64,000 nt of DNA from Leucobacter salsicius M1-8 (lineage in GTDB: Bacteria > Actinomycetota > Actinomycetes > Actinomycetales > Microbacteriaceae), in NCBI RefSeq assembly GCF_000350525.1, contig NZ_AOCN01000022.1, positions 310,001 through 374,000 of the forward strand, read 5' to 3'. Position numbers and translations under genes: made by a program. Of the stretch, positions 49,075 to 57,957 are shown piece after piece. Position 1 is the first letter of the stretch, and each line of letters starts with the position of its first letter. The notes under the pieces are model-generated. The model had not been told where the DNA came from. It searched no databases and saw nothing but the letters and a program-made list of their open reading frames with translations.

Positions 49075-49455
49075 CTAGCGGGTGCGGCGCACGTAGCCGC
49101 CGTCTTCGAGACCAGCCTCAATCTCGAAGCGATTGCGCAGCGGGTCCTGGCCAGCGAGTGCATAGAGCAGCGGCATCGCGAGGCCGTATCTGCGCCACTG
49201 GGAGACGTGCACGCGCTCGTGCCGCAGCACGGCCTTGGAGACGTTCTGGTTGGTGAGATAGCACGCGCCGACGCAGGTGCCGCCGCGGCGAAACGTCCAC
49301 TTCGGCATACCGCGAAATACCCAGAGGCCGTCGACGCGTTCGATCTTTCCCGTGCTCCATATCGCGCCCCAGACAAACCCGACGCAGGTGGCGTAGGCGA
49401 AGCCGAACCAGGCGAGGGGGAGCGGCCGGGCGTGAGCCGCCTCAGGGGCGCTCAC
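49075..49455 (-). CDS. Unknown protein with HExxH motif
   Basis: A 126-aa protein with a hydrophobic N-terminal stretch (about 13-33) and LRHERVHVSQWRRYG, an HExxH zinc-binding signature, near residue 80. No characterised family was recognised. It is the second gene after the arginase-family gene, overlapping it by four bases. A zinc peptidase role is only a possibility. Confidence 0.7.
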   Translation of the reverse strand: MSAPEAAHARPLPLAWFGFAYATCVGFVWGAIWSTGKIERVDGLWVFRGMPKWTFRRGGTCVGACYLTNQNVSKAVLRHERVHVSQWRRYGLAMPLLYALAGQDPLRNRFEIEAGLEDGGYVRRTR

Positions 49456-50363
49456 GCGGTACGCCCCGAGGTCAGTGCCGCCAGGATGCGCAGCACCGTG
49501 GGGAGGTCGTCGCCCGCGGTCTCGGCGTTCGTCGGGGCAAACTCGCAGATCGAGGCACCGGCGAGCGGCACGCGCCCCAGCACCTCGCGCAGCATGCCCG
49601 TGAGCTCGGCGACCAGCAATCCGAACGGCACCGGGGCGTGCACCGACCCGAACTCTGCGGGATCGAGGACGTCGAGGTCGATGTGCACGTAGACGTGCGT
49701 GGCACCGTCGACGCGCTCTGCGATCACGGCCGCGAGTTGCTGCAGGGCCGTGAGCCCGGCGGCGGCCTCGGCGGTCTCAGTTGCCGCGGCCGTTTCCGTG
49801 CGCAGCGCGTCGAACACCGAGATACCAATGGGCGACAGTCCCAGCCGCCGCAGCTCCTCGGTTTCCTCGGGGTCGTGTTCACGCGTTCCCACGAGCACGA
49901 GCCGCTCGGCGCTGATTGGGTTGCGGGCGCGCAGATCCTCGGAGCCATCCCCGAGGGCGTGCCGCAACGTCATTCCCGAGGCGGCACCCGACGGCGAGGT
50001 GCTCGGGTGCTGCAGGTCAGGATGCGCATCAAACCAGAGCACCGCGAGGTTGTCGCTGCCGTGGCGACGCACGGCCGCTTCGAGGCCGGGGAGCGACGAG
50101 GCACAATCGCCGCCGACGATGATCGGCGTGCCCGTCGCCTCGGCGAGGAGGGTGAGGGCCGAATCACGGGCGTGAATCAGGCTCGACAGTCGCGCCACGG
50201 GTGTGCCGAGGGCGTCGCCCGCCTCGAGGGGTACGGGAACGTCAATGCGGGCACGGGTGGGCAGGTCCTCCCGCAGCAGCTGCGCGCCCTCGGTGAGCCG
50301 CATGGCTCGCGACGATGCGGATCCCTGCCACTCGGGCATCACGAAAAACACGGGTTGAGACAT
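49452..50363 (-). CDS. Arginase/agmatinase-family protein
   Basis: A 303-aa ureohydrolase fold. Metal motifs are DAHPD (WFDAHPDLQ) and DLDVLDP (HIDLDVLDPAE). The first motif reads GGDC where arginases and agmatinases usually have GGDH, so one manganese ligand is changed. The true substrate is therefore uncertain. The ATG at 50363 has GAGG upstream. Confidence 0.83.
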   Translation of the reverse strand: MSQPVFFVMPEWQGSASSRAMRLTEGAQLLREDLPTRARIDVPVPLEAGDALGTPVARLSSLIHARDSALTLLAEATGTPIIVGGDCASSLPGLEAAVRRHGSDNLAVLWFDAHPDLQHPSTSPSGAASGMTLRHALGDGSEDLRARNPISAERLVLVGTREHDPEETEELRRLGLSPIGISVFDALRTETAAATETAEAAAGLTALQQLAAVIAERVDGATHVYVHIDLDVLDPAEFGSVHAPVPFGLLVAELTGMLREVLGRVPLAGASICEFAPTNAETAGDDLPTVLRILAALTSGRTA

Positions 50364-50444
50364 CGCGACCTCGCTACCTTTGCTCGCTTGTGCGACCTCT
50401 AAAAGTCGATGCTTCTATGCTACGCCTCGCGCGGCGAGATGGCC

Positions 50445-50460
50445 TGCAAGCTGGCTTGCA
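50445..50460. promoter_or_regulatory. Dyad TGCAAGC-TG-GCTTGCA
   Basis: A 7-bp perfect dyad with a 2-base centre lies in the 154-bp gap upstream of the arginase-family gene, about 80 bases before its start. It may be an operator. Confidence 0.35.
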
Positions 50461-50517
50461 AACTGGCGGGCGATGGCACGGTCAATTCTGTGCCGGATCG
50501 GGGCATCCTGTGGCGCG

Positions 50518-51354
50518 CTAGTCGACGGTCACGAAATCGATGAGCTGTTCCACGCGGCCCACCAGCTCGGGTTCGAGGTCGCGAAAGTTGCGCACACGGC
50601 CGCGAATGCGTGCCCAGGCCTCGGCGATGTCGGCGGGCTCGTCGCCCGGCCAGCCGAGCGCACGGCAGATGCCGGTCTTCCACTCGATCGAACGCGGAAT
50701 CTCGGGCCACGATGCGAGGCCGACGCGGGCGGGCTTCACTGCCTGCCAGATGTCGACGTAGGGGTGACCCACGATCATGACGTGACCGCCGTGCGGGCCC
50801 TGCGCGATAGCGTCGGCGATGCGCGTCTCCTTGCTGCCGTGCACGAGGTGATCGAGCAACACACCCGCCTTACGGCCGGGGCCGGGGCCAAACTCGGCGA
50901 GCACCGCCTCGAGGTTGTCGGCGCCCTGCAACAGTTCGACCACCACACCCTCCACCCGCAGATCGGCACCCCACACCTGCTCGACGAGCTGGGCGTCGTG
51001 CTTGCCCTCGACGAAGATACGGCTGGGCATCGCGACCTTGGCGCGCTCGGGCGGGGCCGCGAACGAGCCCGAAGCGGTGCGAGCGCGCCCCTGCGGCTTG
51101 CGCTGCGGCATGACCAGCGCGACGGGCTCGCCGTCGATCAGGAATCCGTCGGTGAGAGCGAAGGCGCGCACCTTGCCGCGGTAATCCTCCAGCTGCACCA
51201 GGCCCTCGCGCACGCCGGTGACGGCGCCGCACCACTCGGTCTCGGAGTGCTCCACGACGAGGCCGCGGGCGAGCGGCACACGGCGTCGCTCCACGGGGCC
51301 GCGGCGGGGCTTCATGCGGGCGACGGGATCGAGGTCGTAACGGTCGTCAAACAC
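50518..51354 (-). CDS. DUF3097 protein
   Basis: A 278-aa protein of the actinobacterial DUF3097 family. It contains a Toprim-like segment (SRIFVEGKHDAQLVEQVWG; then VMIVGHPYVDIW). The function is unknown. The GTG at 51354 has TAGGCT at 51362-51367 before it (7-base gap, leaderless). Divergent from the MFS gene. Confidence 0.85.
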   Translation of the reverse strand: MFDDRYDLDPVARMKPRRGPVERRRVPLARGLVVEHSETEWCGAVTGVREGLVQLEDYRGKVRAFALTDGFLIDGEPVALVMPQRKPQGRARTASGSFAAPPERAKVAMPSRIFVEGKHDAQLVEQVWGADLRVEGVVVELLQGADNLEAVLAEFGPGPGRKAGVLLDHLVHGSKETRIADAIAQGPHGGHVMIVGHPYVDIWQAVKPARVGLASWPEIPRSIEWKTGICRALGWPGDEPADIAEAWARIRGRVRNFRDLEPELVGRVEQLIDFVTVD

Positions 51355-51406
51355 GGTTTCGAGCCTAGGGCATGCTCGCGGTGCTGCGCCTCGGCGCGTG
51401 GATCAG

Positions 51407-51473
51407 GATCCGGCATTGCCAGATCCGGCATATTGAGTAACTCCGGAAGCTCCTCCCCCCAGTTCCTCCGGAA
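51407..51473. repeat. Paired direct repeats upstream of the MFS gene
   Basis: GATCCGGCAT occurs at 51407-51416 and 51422-51431, and CTCCGGAA at 51441-51448 and 51466-51473, in the 195-bp divergent region. They could be regulator sites; the first pair also resembles half of the repeated palindrome. Confidence 0.5.
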
Positions 51474-51549
51474 TACGTGAATGATACGGAGCTTGTGGGC
51501 GGGCGGCCCGAGATACCTCCGCGCCACGGAGCTGCGATAGCGTGCTGTA

Positions 51550-52872
51550 GTGACCGAAGACCAGGCCTCTCCACGCCGCCGCTCCGTGCGCGCCCTGCTC
51601 GTCGACACGACCCCACTTCGGCACAGCCCGGCGTTTGCCCGGCTGTGGGTCGGCACATCGGTGGCCCAGATCGGTGCTCAGATCACGATCGTCACGGTGG
51701 GGCTGCACATCTACGCGATCACGCAGTCCACCCTCGCGGTCTCGTTCGTGGCGCTGTGGGCCATTGGCCCCATGATCCTCGCCGGCTTCATCGGCGGTGC
51801 GCTCGCCGACGCGTTCGACCGCCGCACGGTCGCGCTGGTCACGGCCTGCACGGCCTGGGGCAGCATCGGCACCATGACGACGATCGCGTTTCTCGACGTC
51901 TCCGCCACCTGGCCGTACTACGCGCTCGCCGCGGTCAACGCGGCCTCGGCCACCATCATGGGGGCCACGCGCGGGGCGATCGTGCCGCAGCTGCTCCCAG
52001 CCCAGCTCCTGCCGGCCGCGGCGGCCCTCACCGGCATTTCGATGGGGCTCGCAGTCACCGTCGGCCCCGCCACCGCGGGACTGCTCGTCGCGGCGGTCGG
52101 GTATCCGTGGACCTACCTCGCCGACGCCGTGCTCTTTGTCGGCGCGTTCCTGGGGGTCGCGAGCCTGCCGCGCATGCGCCCCGCGGGCAGTCGCAAGCGT
52201 CTCGGACTTGGCTCGGTGCTCGCCAGCCTCAAATTTCTGAAGACCGCACCCAATGTGCGCGCCACGTTCGTATGGGATTTCATCGCGACCACCCTCGGCA
52301 ACCCCAAGGCGGTCTTTCCCGCCGCGGGCGCCCTCGTGCTCGGCGGCGGAGCGGTCACCGTGGGCGCCCTCACGGCGGCTTTCGCGGTGGGCGCTCTGAC
52401 GAGCAGCCTGCTCTCGGGCACCCTCGGCCGCGTGCGCCGGCAGGGTCGCGCCATCACCTACGCGATCGCCGTATTCGGCGTCTGCAACGCCCTGTTCGGC
52501 ATTGTCCTCCTCGTCACTCAACTCACGAACGGTGCGCACGACGCGGGCGATCCGCTGGTCCCCGCGATCACGCTCGCGGCGCTCGCCCTGGCAGGCGCAG
52601 GCGCCGCAGACAACGTGAGTTCGGTGTTTCGCTCCACCATTCTCCAGACCGCGGTCCCCGACGAGGTGCGCGGCCGCATGCAAGGTCTCTACTATGTGGT
52701 GGTCGCGGGCGGCCCTCGCGTCGGTGACCTGTACGCAGGGGCCGTCGCCACCGCGATCGCGCTCTGGGCGCCCGCGCTGCTCGGCGGCATCGTGGTGGTG
52801 GGCGTCATGCTCGTACTCGCGCGCACCGCCCACGGCTTCATGCACTACGACGCACGCCACCCGAGCCCGTAG
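51550..52872 (+). CDS. MFS exporter (EntS-like)
   Basis: A 440-aa major facilitator with 10-12 membrane helices. ALADAFDRRTV is the MFS loop motif A, and the sequence resembles the EntS/MFS_3 group that exports siderophores or drugs. TAGCGT (51538-51543) lies 6 bases before the GTG. No biosynthetic gene cluster is adjacent. Confidence 0.88.
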   Translation: MTEDQASPRRRSVRALLVDTTPLRHSPAFARLWVGTSVAQIGAQITIVTVGLHIYAITQSTLAVSFVALWAIGPMILAGFIGGALADAFDRRTVALVTACTAWGSIGTMTTIAFLDVSATWPYYALAAVNAASATIMGATRGAIVPQLLPAQLLPAAAALTGISMGLAVTVGPATAGLLVAAVGYPWTYLADAVLFVGAFLGVASLPRMRPAGSRKRLGLGSVLASLKFLKTAPNVRATFVWDFIATTLGNPKAVFPAAGALVLGGGAVTVGALTAAFAVGALTSSLLSGTLGRVRRQGRAITYAIAVFGVCNALFGIVLLVTQLTNGAHDAGDPLVPAITLAALALAGAGAADNVSSVFRSTILQTAVPDEVRGRMQGLYYVVVAGGPRVGDLYAGAVATAIALWAPALLGGIVVVGVMLVLARTAHGFMHYDARHPSP

Positions 52873-52912
52873 CACCGACCCCGCGTCAAACCCCGGCTGA
52901 TACGGTGCTGAC

Positions 52913-54097
52913 ATGAGCTCAGCAACGACGCTGCCCGAATCCACTGATCCCCTCGTGGTCGTACGCCGCGAGGGCGCGATCACCCGCATCACCCTCAACC
53001 GGCCGCGCGCGCTCAACGCCCTCACCCGCGACATGTTTGCGATGGTCGGCGAGGCGGTCGCCGCGGCGCAGACCGACGGTTCGCAGGCCATCCTGCTCGA
53101 CGGTGCGGGCGACCGCGGCTTCTGCGGCGGCGGCGATATCAAGCAACTCTCGGGCGAACAGGGCCCCGAGATCCTCGCACTCGAGTACCGCGTCGACCAC
53201 GCCGTCGCCACCTCGCAGATTCCCGTCGTCGGTTTCATGGACGGTATTACGATGGGCGGCGGCATCGGACTCACCGGACACGCCCACCACCGCGTCGTCA
53301 CCGAACGCTCGCGCCTCGCCATGCCCGAGGCCCGCATCGGCATCGCACCCGACGTGGGCGGGCACCGGCTGCTCGCCCGCGCGCCCCACCGGCTCGGGGA
53401 ATACCTGGCGATGACCTCGGCCGAGATGGGCCCGCTGGACGCCATCGCACTGAACTTTGCCGACGTGCTGGTGCCGTCACGAGAACTCGACGCACTGCGC
53501 GAGGCGCTCGCCGCAGGCGAGGATCCGGAGGCCGCGATCGCGAGATTTGCCGACCCGAACGCTCCGGATCAGGTGACCGAGGCCCCAATGCTCGCGGTCG
53601 GGGCCTGGTGGGGGCCGATCGCGGAGGAGGCCCTTGGTGACGACTGGCGGGCGGTATTCGCGCGGCCGGCCGAGGCCGCGCTGCGGCTCGTCGCGGCGCT
53701 GGAGCAAGCTGCCGAGGTCGAAGCGACGGACGGGCTCGGCGACGCGGCCCGGATCGCGGGGGCGACCGCCGCGGACGAGGCCGAGGCGCGGGCTGCGGGC
53801 CGCACCGCCGCCACGATCCGCGAGATGTGCCCCACCTCGGTAGCGGTCACGCTGGCCCAAATCGCGCGCACCCGCGCCTTCGACTTCACGCTGGCCGAGG
53901 TGCTCGTCGACGACCTGCGGGTGCTCGGCAGGCTAGCGCCCCGCCCAGACTTCACGGAGGGCGTGCGGGCCCAGGTCATCGACAAAGACCGCAACCCGGT
54001 CTGGCAGCCCGAGACGCTCGAACTCCTCGACGAGGCTGAGCTGGGGGCCATCCTCGACCCCCGGTTGGGACCTGACGAGCGGGCACTCGAGCTGTAA
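52913..54097 (+). CDS. 3-hydroxyisobutyryl-CoA hydrolase-like crotonase
   Basis: A 394-aa ECH_2/HIBCH-type crotonase. The CoA/oxyanion segment is RGFCGGGDIKQL and the family signature EARIGIAPDVGGHRLL is present; the long C-terminal extension matches HIBCH. It probably acts in valine degradation. TACGGT (52901-52906) lies 6 bases before the ATG. Confidence 0.87.
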   Translation: MSSATTLPESTDPLVVVRREGAITRITLNRPRALNALTRDMFAMVGEAVAAAQTDGSQAILLDGAGDRGFCGGGDIKQLSGEQGPEILALEYRVDHAVATSQIPVVGFMDGITMGGGIGLTGHAHHRVVTERSRLAMPEARIGIAPDVGGHRLLARAPHRLGEYLAMTSAEMGPLDAIALNFADVLVPSRELDALREALAAGEDPEAAIARFADPNAPDQVTEAPMLAVGAWWGPIAEEALGDDWRAVFARPAEAALRLVAALEQAAEVEATDGLGDAARIAGATAADEAEARAAGRTAATIREMCPTSVAVTLAQIARTRAFDFTLAEVLVDDLRVLGRLAPRPDFTEGVRAQVIDKDRNPVWQPETLELLDEAELGAILDPRLGPDERALEL

Positions 54098-54134
54098 CGC
54101 CGGTCGCTCAGCCGGGGGCGACTACTATTGGCGG

Positions 54135-54998
54135 GTGACTGATCGCTGGGATTCTTTGGGGCCAAACCAGGTGTACGCGGGCGACAACCTGCCGATTTTG
54201 AGGTCGATGCCCTCGGAGTCATTTCAGCTGATCTACCTGGATCCGCCCTTCAATACTGGGCGCGAGCGACACACCGAGCGGGTGCGCGGCGTGCGCACCG
54301 AGGTGGATGAAGGCGGTCGGCTCGGCTTTCGCGGCCAGGGCTACGCGGTCACCCGCGAGCGCACGATCTCCTTCGACGATCGCTTTCGCGACTACTGGAA
54401 CTTTCTCGAGCCGCGCATCGAGGAAGCCTGGCGACTGCTCGCACAGGACGGCACGCTCTACCTGCACCTCGACTACCGCGAGGTGCACTACGCCAAGGTG
54501 ATCCTCGACGCGATGTTCGGGCCTGAGTGCTTCATCAACGAGATCATCTGGGCCTACGACTACGGCGGGCGCACCAAGAAGCGCTGGCCCACGAAGCACG
54601 ACAATATTCTGGTCTATGCCAAGGATCCGGATCGCTATTTCTTTAATGCCGAAGCGGTCGACCGCGAGCCCTACATGGCGCCGGGGCTGGTCACACCGGA
54701 GAAGGCGGCGCTCGGCAAGCTGCCGACCGATGTGTGGTGGCACACGATCGTGTCGCCGACGGGCAAAGAGCGCGTGGGGTACCCGACGCAGAAGCCGATC
54801 GGTATTATGCGGCGCATCATTCAGGCATCGTCGCGGCCGGGGGACTGGGTGCTTGATCCGTTTGCGGGCAGCGGCACCACGGGGGCTGCGGCCGAGGAGC
54901 TGTACCGACGGTTCGTGCTGATCGACGACAATCCCGAGGCGGCGAAGGTCATGCTGCGACGCTTCACCGACCCCGAGATGCACTTCATCGTTCAGTAA
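54135..54998 (+). CDS. Solitary DNA methyltransferase (N6-A/N4-C, beta type)
   Basis: A 287-aa amino-methyltransferase. Catalytic motif IV DPPF is at 36-39 and SAM motif I DPFAGSGTTG at 241-250; catalytic before SAM is the beta-group order, shared with CcrM. No restriction enzyme, specificity subunit or mobile element is next to it, so it is probably an orphan housekeeping methylase. TACTAT (54123-54128) lies 6 bases before the GTG. It contains a GATCCGGATC copy at 54624. Confidence 0.88.
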   Translation: MTDRWDSLGPNQVYAGDNLPILRSMPSESFQLIYLDPPFNTGRERHTERVRGVRTEVDEGGRLGFRGQGYAVTRERTISFDDRFRDYWNFLEPRIEEAWRLLAQDGTLYLHLDYREVHYAKVILDAMFGPECFINEIIWAYDYGGRTKKRWPTKHDNILVYAKDPDRYFFNAEAVDREPYMAPGLVTPEKAALGKLPTDVWWHTIVSPTGKERVGYPTQKPIGIMRRIIQASSRPGDWVLDPFAGSGTTGAAAEELYRRFVLIDDNPEAAKVMLRRFTDPEMHFIVQ

Positions 54999-55013
54999 CT
55001 CCGGGATTGCCCG

Positions 55014-55931
55014 CTACCAGCCGCGCTCGGCGAGGCGGTGCGGTGCGGGCAAGTCTGCCACGTTGATGCCCACCATCGCTTCCCCGAGCCCGCGCGAGGC
55101 ATCGGCGATCGTGCCGGGGTTCGCGTAGTCGGCGGTCGCGCGCACCACTGCGGCGGCGCGCTTGGCGGGGTTGCCCGACTTGAAGATGCCCGAGCCCACG
55201 AATACGCCGTCGGCGCCGAGCTGCATCATCATTGCGGCGTCGGCCGGGGTGGCGACGCCGCCCGCGGTGAACAGTGGCACGGGCAGGCGACCCTCGCGCG
55301 CCACACGCTCGACGAGATCGAGGGGCGCCTGGAGCTCCTTCGCGGCGAGCGGCAACTCGTCTGCGTCCTTCGCCGCTAGCTGGGCGATCTCGCCGAGGAT
55401 CGTGCGCAGATGCCGGGTGGCTTCCGACACGTCACCCGTGCCGGCCTCGCCCTTGGACCGGATCATCGCGGCGCCCTCGGCGATGCGGCGCAGCGCCTCA
55501 CCGAGGTTCGTGGCGCCGCACACAAACGGAGCCTTGAACCGGCGCTTGTTGATGTGGTGCGTGTAATCGGCGGGTGAGAGCACCTCTGACTCGTCGATGA
55601 AATCCACGCCGAGTGCCTCGAGTACCTGCGCCTCAACGAAATGGCCGATGCGGGCCTTGGCCATGACCGGGATCCCGACGGCAGCGCGGATGCCCTCGAT
55701 GAGGTCGGGGTCGCTCATGCGTGCCACGCCACCTTGGGCGCGAATGTCGGCGGGGACCCGCTCGAGTGCCATGACAGCGATGGCGCCCGAGTCGGCGGCG
55801 ATACGGGCCTGCTCGGGGGTCACGACGTCCATGATGACGCCGCCGCCGAGGGCGTGGGCCAGGGCGATACCGGCCTCGGCGGTTTCGGGGGTGCCGGTTG
55901 ACGGGATGCTGGTTCGATTATTGATGCTCAT
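55014..55931 (-). CDS. pdxS: Pyridoxal 5'-phosphate synthase lyase subunit
   Basis: A 305-aa PdxS/Pdx1 barrel that makes PLP from ribose-5-phosphate, glyceraldehyde-3-phosphate and ammonia. Family motifs are [30 protein letters not shown] and GEAGTGDV. Its glutaminase partner pdxT is not in the window, which is unusual. Divergent from pdxR. Confidence 0.95.
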   Translation of the reverse strand: MSINNRTSIPSTGTPETAEAGIALAHALGGGVIMDVVTPEQARIAADSGAIAVMALERVPADIRAQGGVARMSDPDLIEGIRAAVGIPVMAKARIGHFVEAQVLEALGVDFIDESEVLSPADYTHHINKRRFKAPFVCGATNLGEALRRIAEGAAMIRSKGEAGTGDVSEATRHLRTILGEIAQLAAKDADELPLAAKELQAPLDLVERVAREGRLPVPLFTAGGVATPADAAMMMQLGADGVFVGSGIFKSGNPAKRAAAVVRATADYANPGTIADASRGLGEAMVGINVADLPAPHRLAERGW

Positions 55932-55949
55932 GACTCGAGACTCTCGCAG

Positions 55950-56003
55950 CCAGTGGTTTACTTCAAGATCCATTTGAGGCTAATCTCAGTAGACCAGTGG
56001 TTT
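55950..56003. promoter_or_regulatory. PdxR operator: two direct repeats
   Basis: CCAGTGGTTT occurs at 55950-55959 and 55994-56003, 44 bases apart and on the same face of the helix, in the 93-bp divergent region of pdxS and pdxR. MocR-type PdxR regulators are known to bind direct repeats in such regions. Confidence 0.65.
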
Positions 56004-56024
56004 GTGAATTATGAGGACGGTCTC

Positions 56025-57449
56025 ATGGGTAGTGCAGGCGAGTTTCCGATTTCGCTCGACCGAACGGGCGGGGCAACGCTGCCCGCTCAGGTCGCGGCGG
56101 CGTTGCGCGAGGCCATCGACACCGACACTCTGCGCCCGGGGGAGCCCCTGCCCTCCACGCGCGACCTCGCCGAGCGGGTGGGCGTCGCCCGGGGTGTGAT
56201 CGTCGCGGCATACGAGCAGCTCGTGGCCGAGGGCTACCTGCTCGCGGGGCACGGTCGTGGCACGGTCGTGCACCCGCGGCTCGATCGTGCGCGCGCGGCC
56301 CAGGGCGTCGGGGATCCGGATCAGCATGCGCCCGAGACCCGCGCCGTTGCCGGCCCGCTCGCGCCCGGTACACCGCTCACCGATGCGGTCGATCGCCCCG
56401 CGTGGCGATCGGCGTGGCGCCACGCCGCCACCCTGGCCCACCGCTCAGCGCCCGAGCTGGGCGACGCCAGGCTGCGGGAGGAGATCTCAGATCACCTGCG
56501 GCAGATGCGCGGTACGCGGCGCTCGCCCAGTGACGTGATCGTGACCGCGGGTGCGCGCGATGGGCTCTCGCTGTTACTGACCGCGCTCGGCACGACCCGT
56601 GGGCGCGCGCTCGTGGTGGGGGTGGAGGACCCGGGGTACCCGTCGCTGCGGCAGGTGGCCGCGCGGCACGGTGCCCGCATCGTGGCCCTGCCCGTGGACG
56701 CGGACGGGCTCGTCACGGGGGAACTGCCGAACGGTGTGCTCGACGTGATGATCGTGACCCCGAGCCACCAGTACCCGCTGGGCGGATCACTGCCGCTCGC
56801 CAGGCGGCGCGAGCTGCTCGAATGGGCGATCCGCACGGGAGTGGTGATCGTGGAGGACGACTACGATTCCGAGCTGCGGCACGTCGGCAGCCCGTTGCCC
56901 ACGCTCGCCGCGCTCGACGATCCCGCCACCGGCACCGTGGTGTTGCTCGGAACGTTCTCAAAGACGCTCTCGCCCGCGCTGGCGGCCGGGTTCATGCTCG
57001 CGCCAGCGGGGCTGCGACGACTCATCGAACCGGTGCGGTTCGACCTGGGCGGCCCCGTCTCCGCAGTCGTGCAGGCCGCGCTCGCGCGCTACCTGGCCGA
57101 GGGAGAGCTGCGCCGCCACATCGCGCGCATGCGCCGGCGGTACGCGCGCAGGCGTGACCTGCTGTCTGAACGTCTAGCCGGCCAGGCCGGGTGGCGCGTG
57201 CGGCCCATGAGCGGAGGGCTGCACGCCGTGATCGAGCTCGTGCCCGGGGGCGCCGCCGAGGAACGTCGAGTACTCGAGCGTGCGGCGGCTGCTGGGCTGG
57301 GTGCCGTTGGGCTCAGTAGTTACTGGGAGGCGAACAGCGTCGCAGGATCGACGGGCCTCGTCATCGGCATGGGTGGGCCCGACGATGCGGGGTTTGATCG
57401 GGCGCTCTCGGTGCTGCGCGGCGTGCTGGCTGACGCGGAACGCAGCTAG
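56025..57449 (+). CDS. pdxR: PdxR, MocR-family regulator
   Basis: A 474-aa fusion of a GntR winged helix (about 18-85; PLPSTRDLAERVGVARGVIV) and an aminotransferase fold with PLP-lysine Lys313 in GTFSKTLSP. It should sense PLP and control pdxS. The ATG at 56025 is chosen; the open frame before it overlaps the operator. Its stop overlaps the convergent DUF488 gene. A GATCCGGATC copy at 56313 lies in the linker. Confidence 0.9.
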   Translation: MGSAGEFPISLDRTGGATLPAQVAAALREAIDTDTLRPGEPLPSTRDLAERVGVARGVIVAAYEQLVAEGYLLAGHGRGTVVHPRLDRARAAQGVGDPDQHAPETRAVAGPLAPGTPLTDAVDRPAWRSAWRHAATLAHRSAPELGDARLREEISDHLRQMRGTRRSPSDVIVTAGARDGLSLLLTALGTTRGRALVVGVEDPGYPSLRQVAARHGARIVALPVDADGLVTGELPNGVLDVMIVTPSHQYPLGGSLPLARRRELLEWAIRTGVVIVEDDYDSELRHVGSPLPTLAALDDPATGTVVLLGTFSKTLSPALAAGFMLAPAGLRRLIEPVRFDLGGPVSAVVQAALARYLAEGELRRHIARMRRRYARRRDLLSERLAGQAGWRVRPMSGGLHAVIELVPGGAAEERRVLERAAAAGLGAVGLSSYWEANSVAGSTGLVIGMGGPDDAGFDRALSVLRGVLADAERS

Positions 57450-57847
57450 CTGCCGCCCGTGTTGTCTGCCCCTCCCGCGCGTGCAGTGAGTGCCTCGAGC
57501 AGCACGAGCGCGTGATTGGAGTGCTCGTCTTTGGCGCCGTATACGAGAGTGAGTGGCTCGTGCTCACGCGCGAGGACGATCAGGGCATCGAGTGCGGCCG
57601 ATGCCGGCGCGGCCGACAGCTCGGCGCGATAGTCGGCGGCGAACGCGGCGAACCGTTCGGGGGAGTGCGCGTGCGGGTCGGCGTGCCATTCGCGGCGCAG
57701 CTCAGGGCTCGGGGCGACGTCTTTGTCCCAGAGGTCTACCGCGGCGTGCTCCTTGCTGAGCCCACGCGGCCATAGCCGGTCGATAAGCACGCGAAACCCA
57801 TCGGTTGTCGCCGGGGTGTCGTACACCCGCTTGATCTTGACATCCAT
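57446..57847 (-). CDS. DUF488 protein
   Basis: A 133-aa DUF488 (YeaO-like) protein: VYDTPATTDGFRVLIDRLWPRG at the N terminus is the family hallmark. The function is unknown. It ends inside the pdxR stop codon (4-base convergent overlap). Confidence 0.87.
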   Translation of the reverse strand: MDVKIKRVYDTPATTDGFRVLIDRLWPRGLSKEHAAVDLWDKDVAPSPELRREWHADPHAHSPERFAAFAADYRAELSAAPASAALDALIVLAREHEPLTLVYGAKDEHSNHALVLLEALTARAGGADNTGGS

Positions 57848-57957
57848 AATTCCAGTGTGCTCCTCTCTCTCGAAACTTGCCAGGGGTGTCGGGCCGACTG
57901 AGACGGGCGGCGCGCGGGTCGGGTGCGGCTGCAGAGCTGCCCGGGTACGCTGAGCGG

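Noticed and set aside
51403-53445. 680-residue open frame on the minus strand opposite the MFS and crotonase genes
   Set aside because: Arg/Gly/Ala-rich composition, no ribosome site, and complete overlap with two recognised plus-strand genes.
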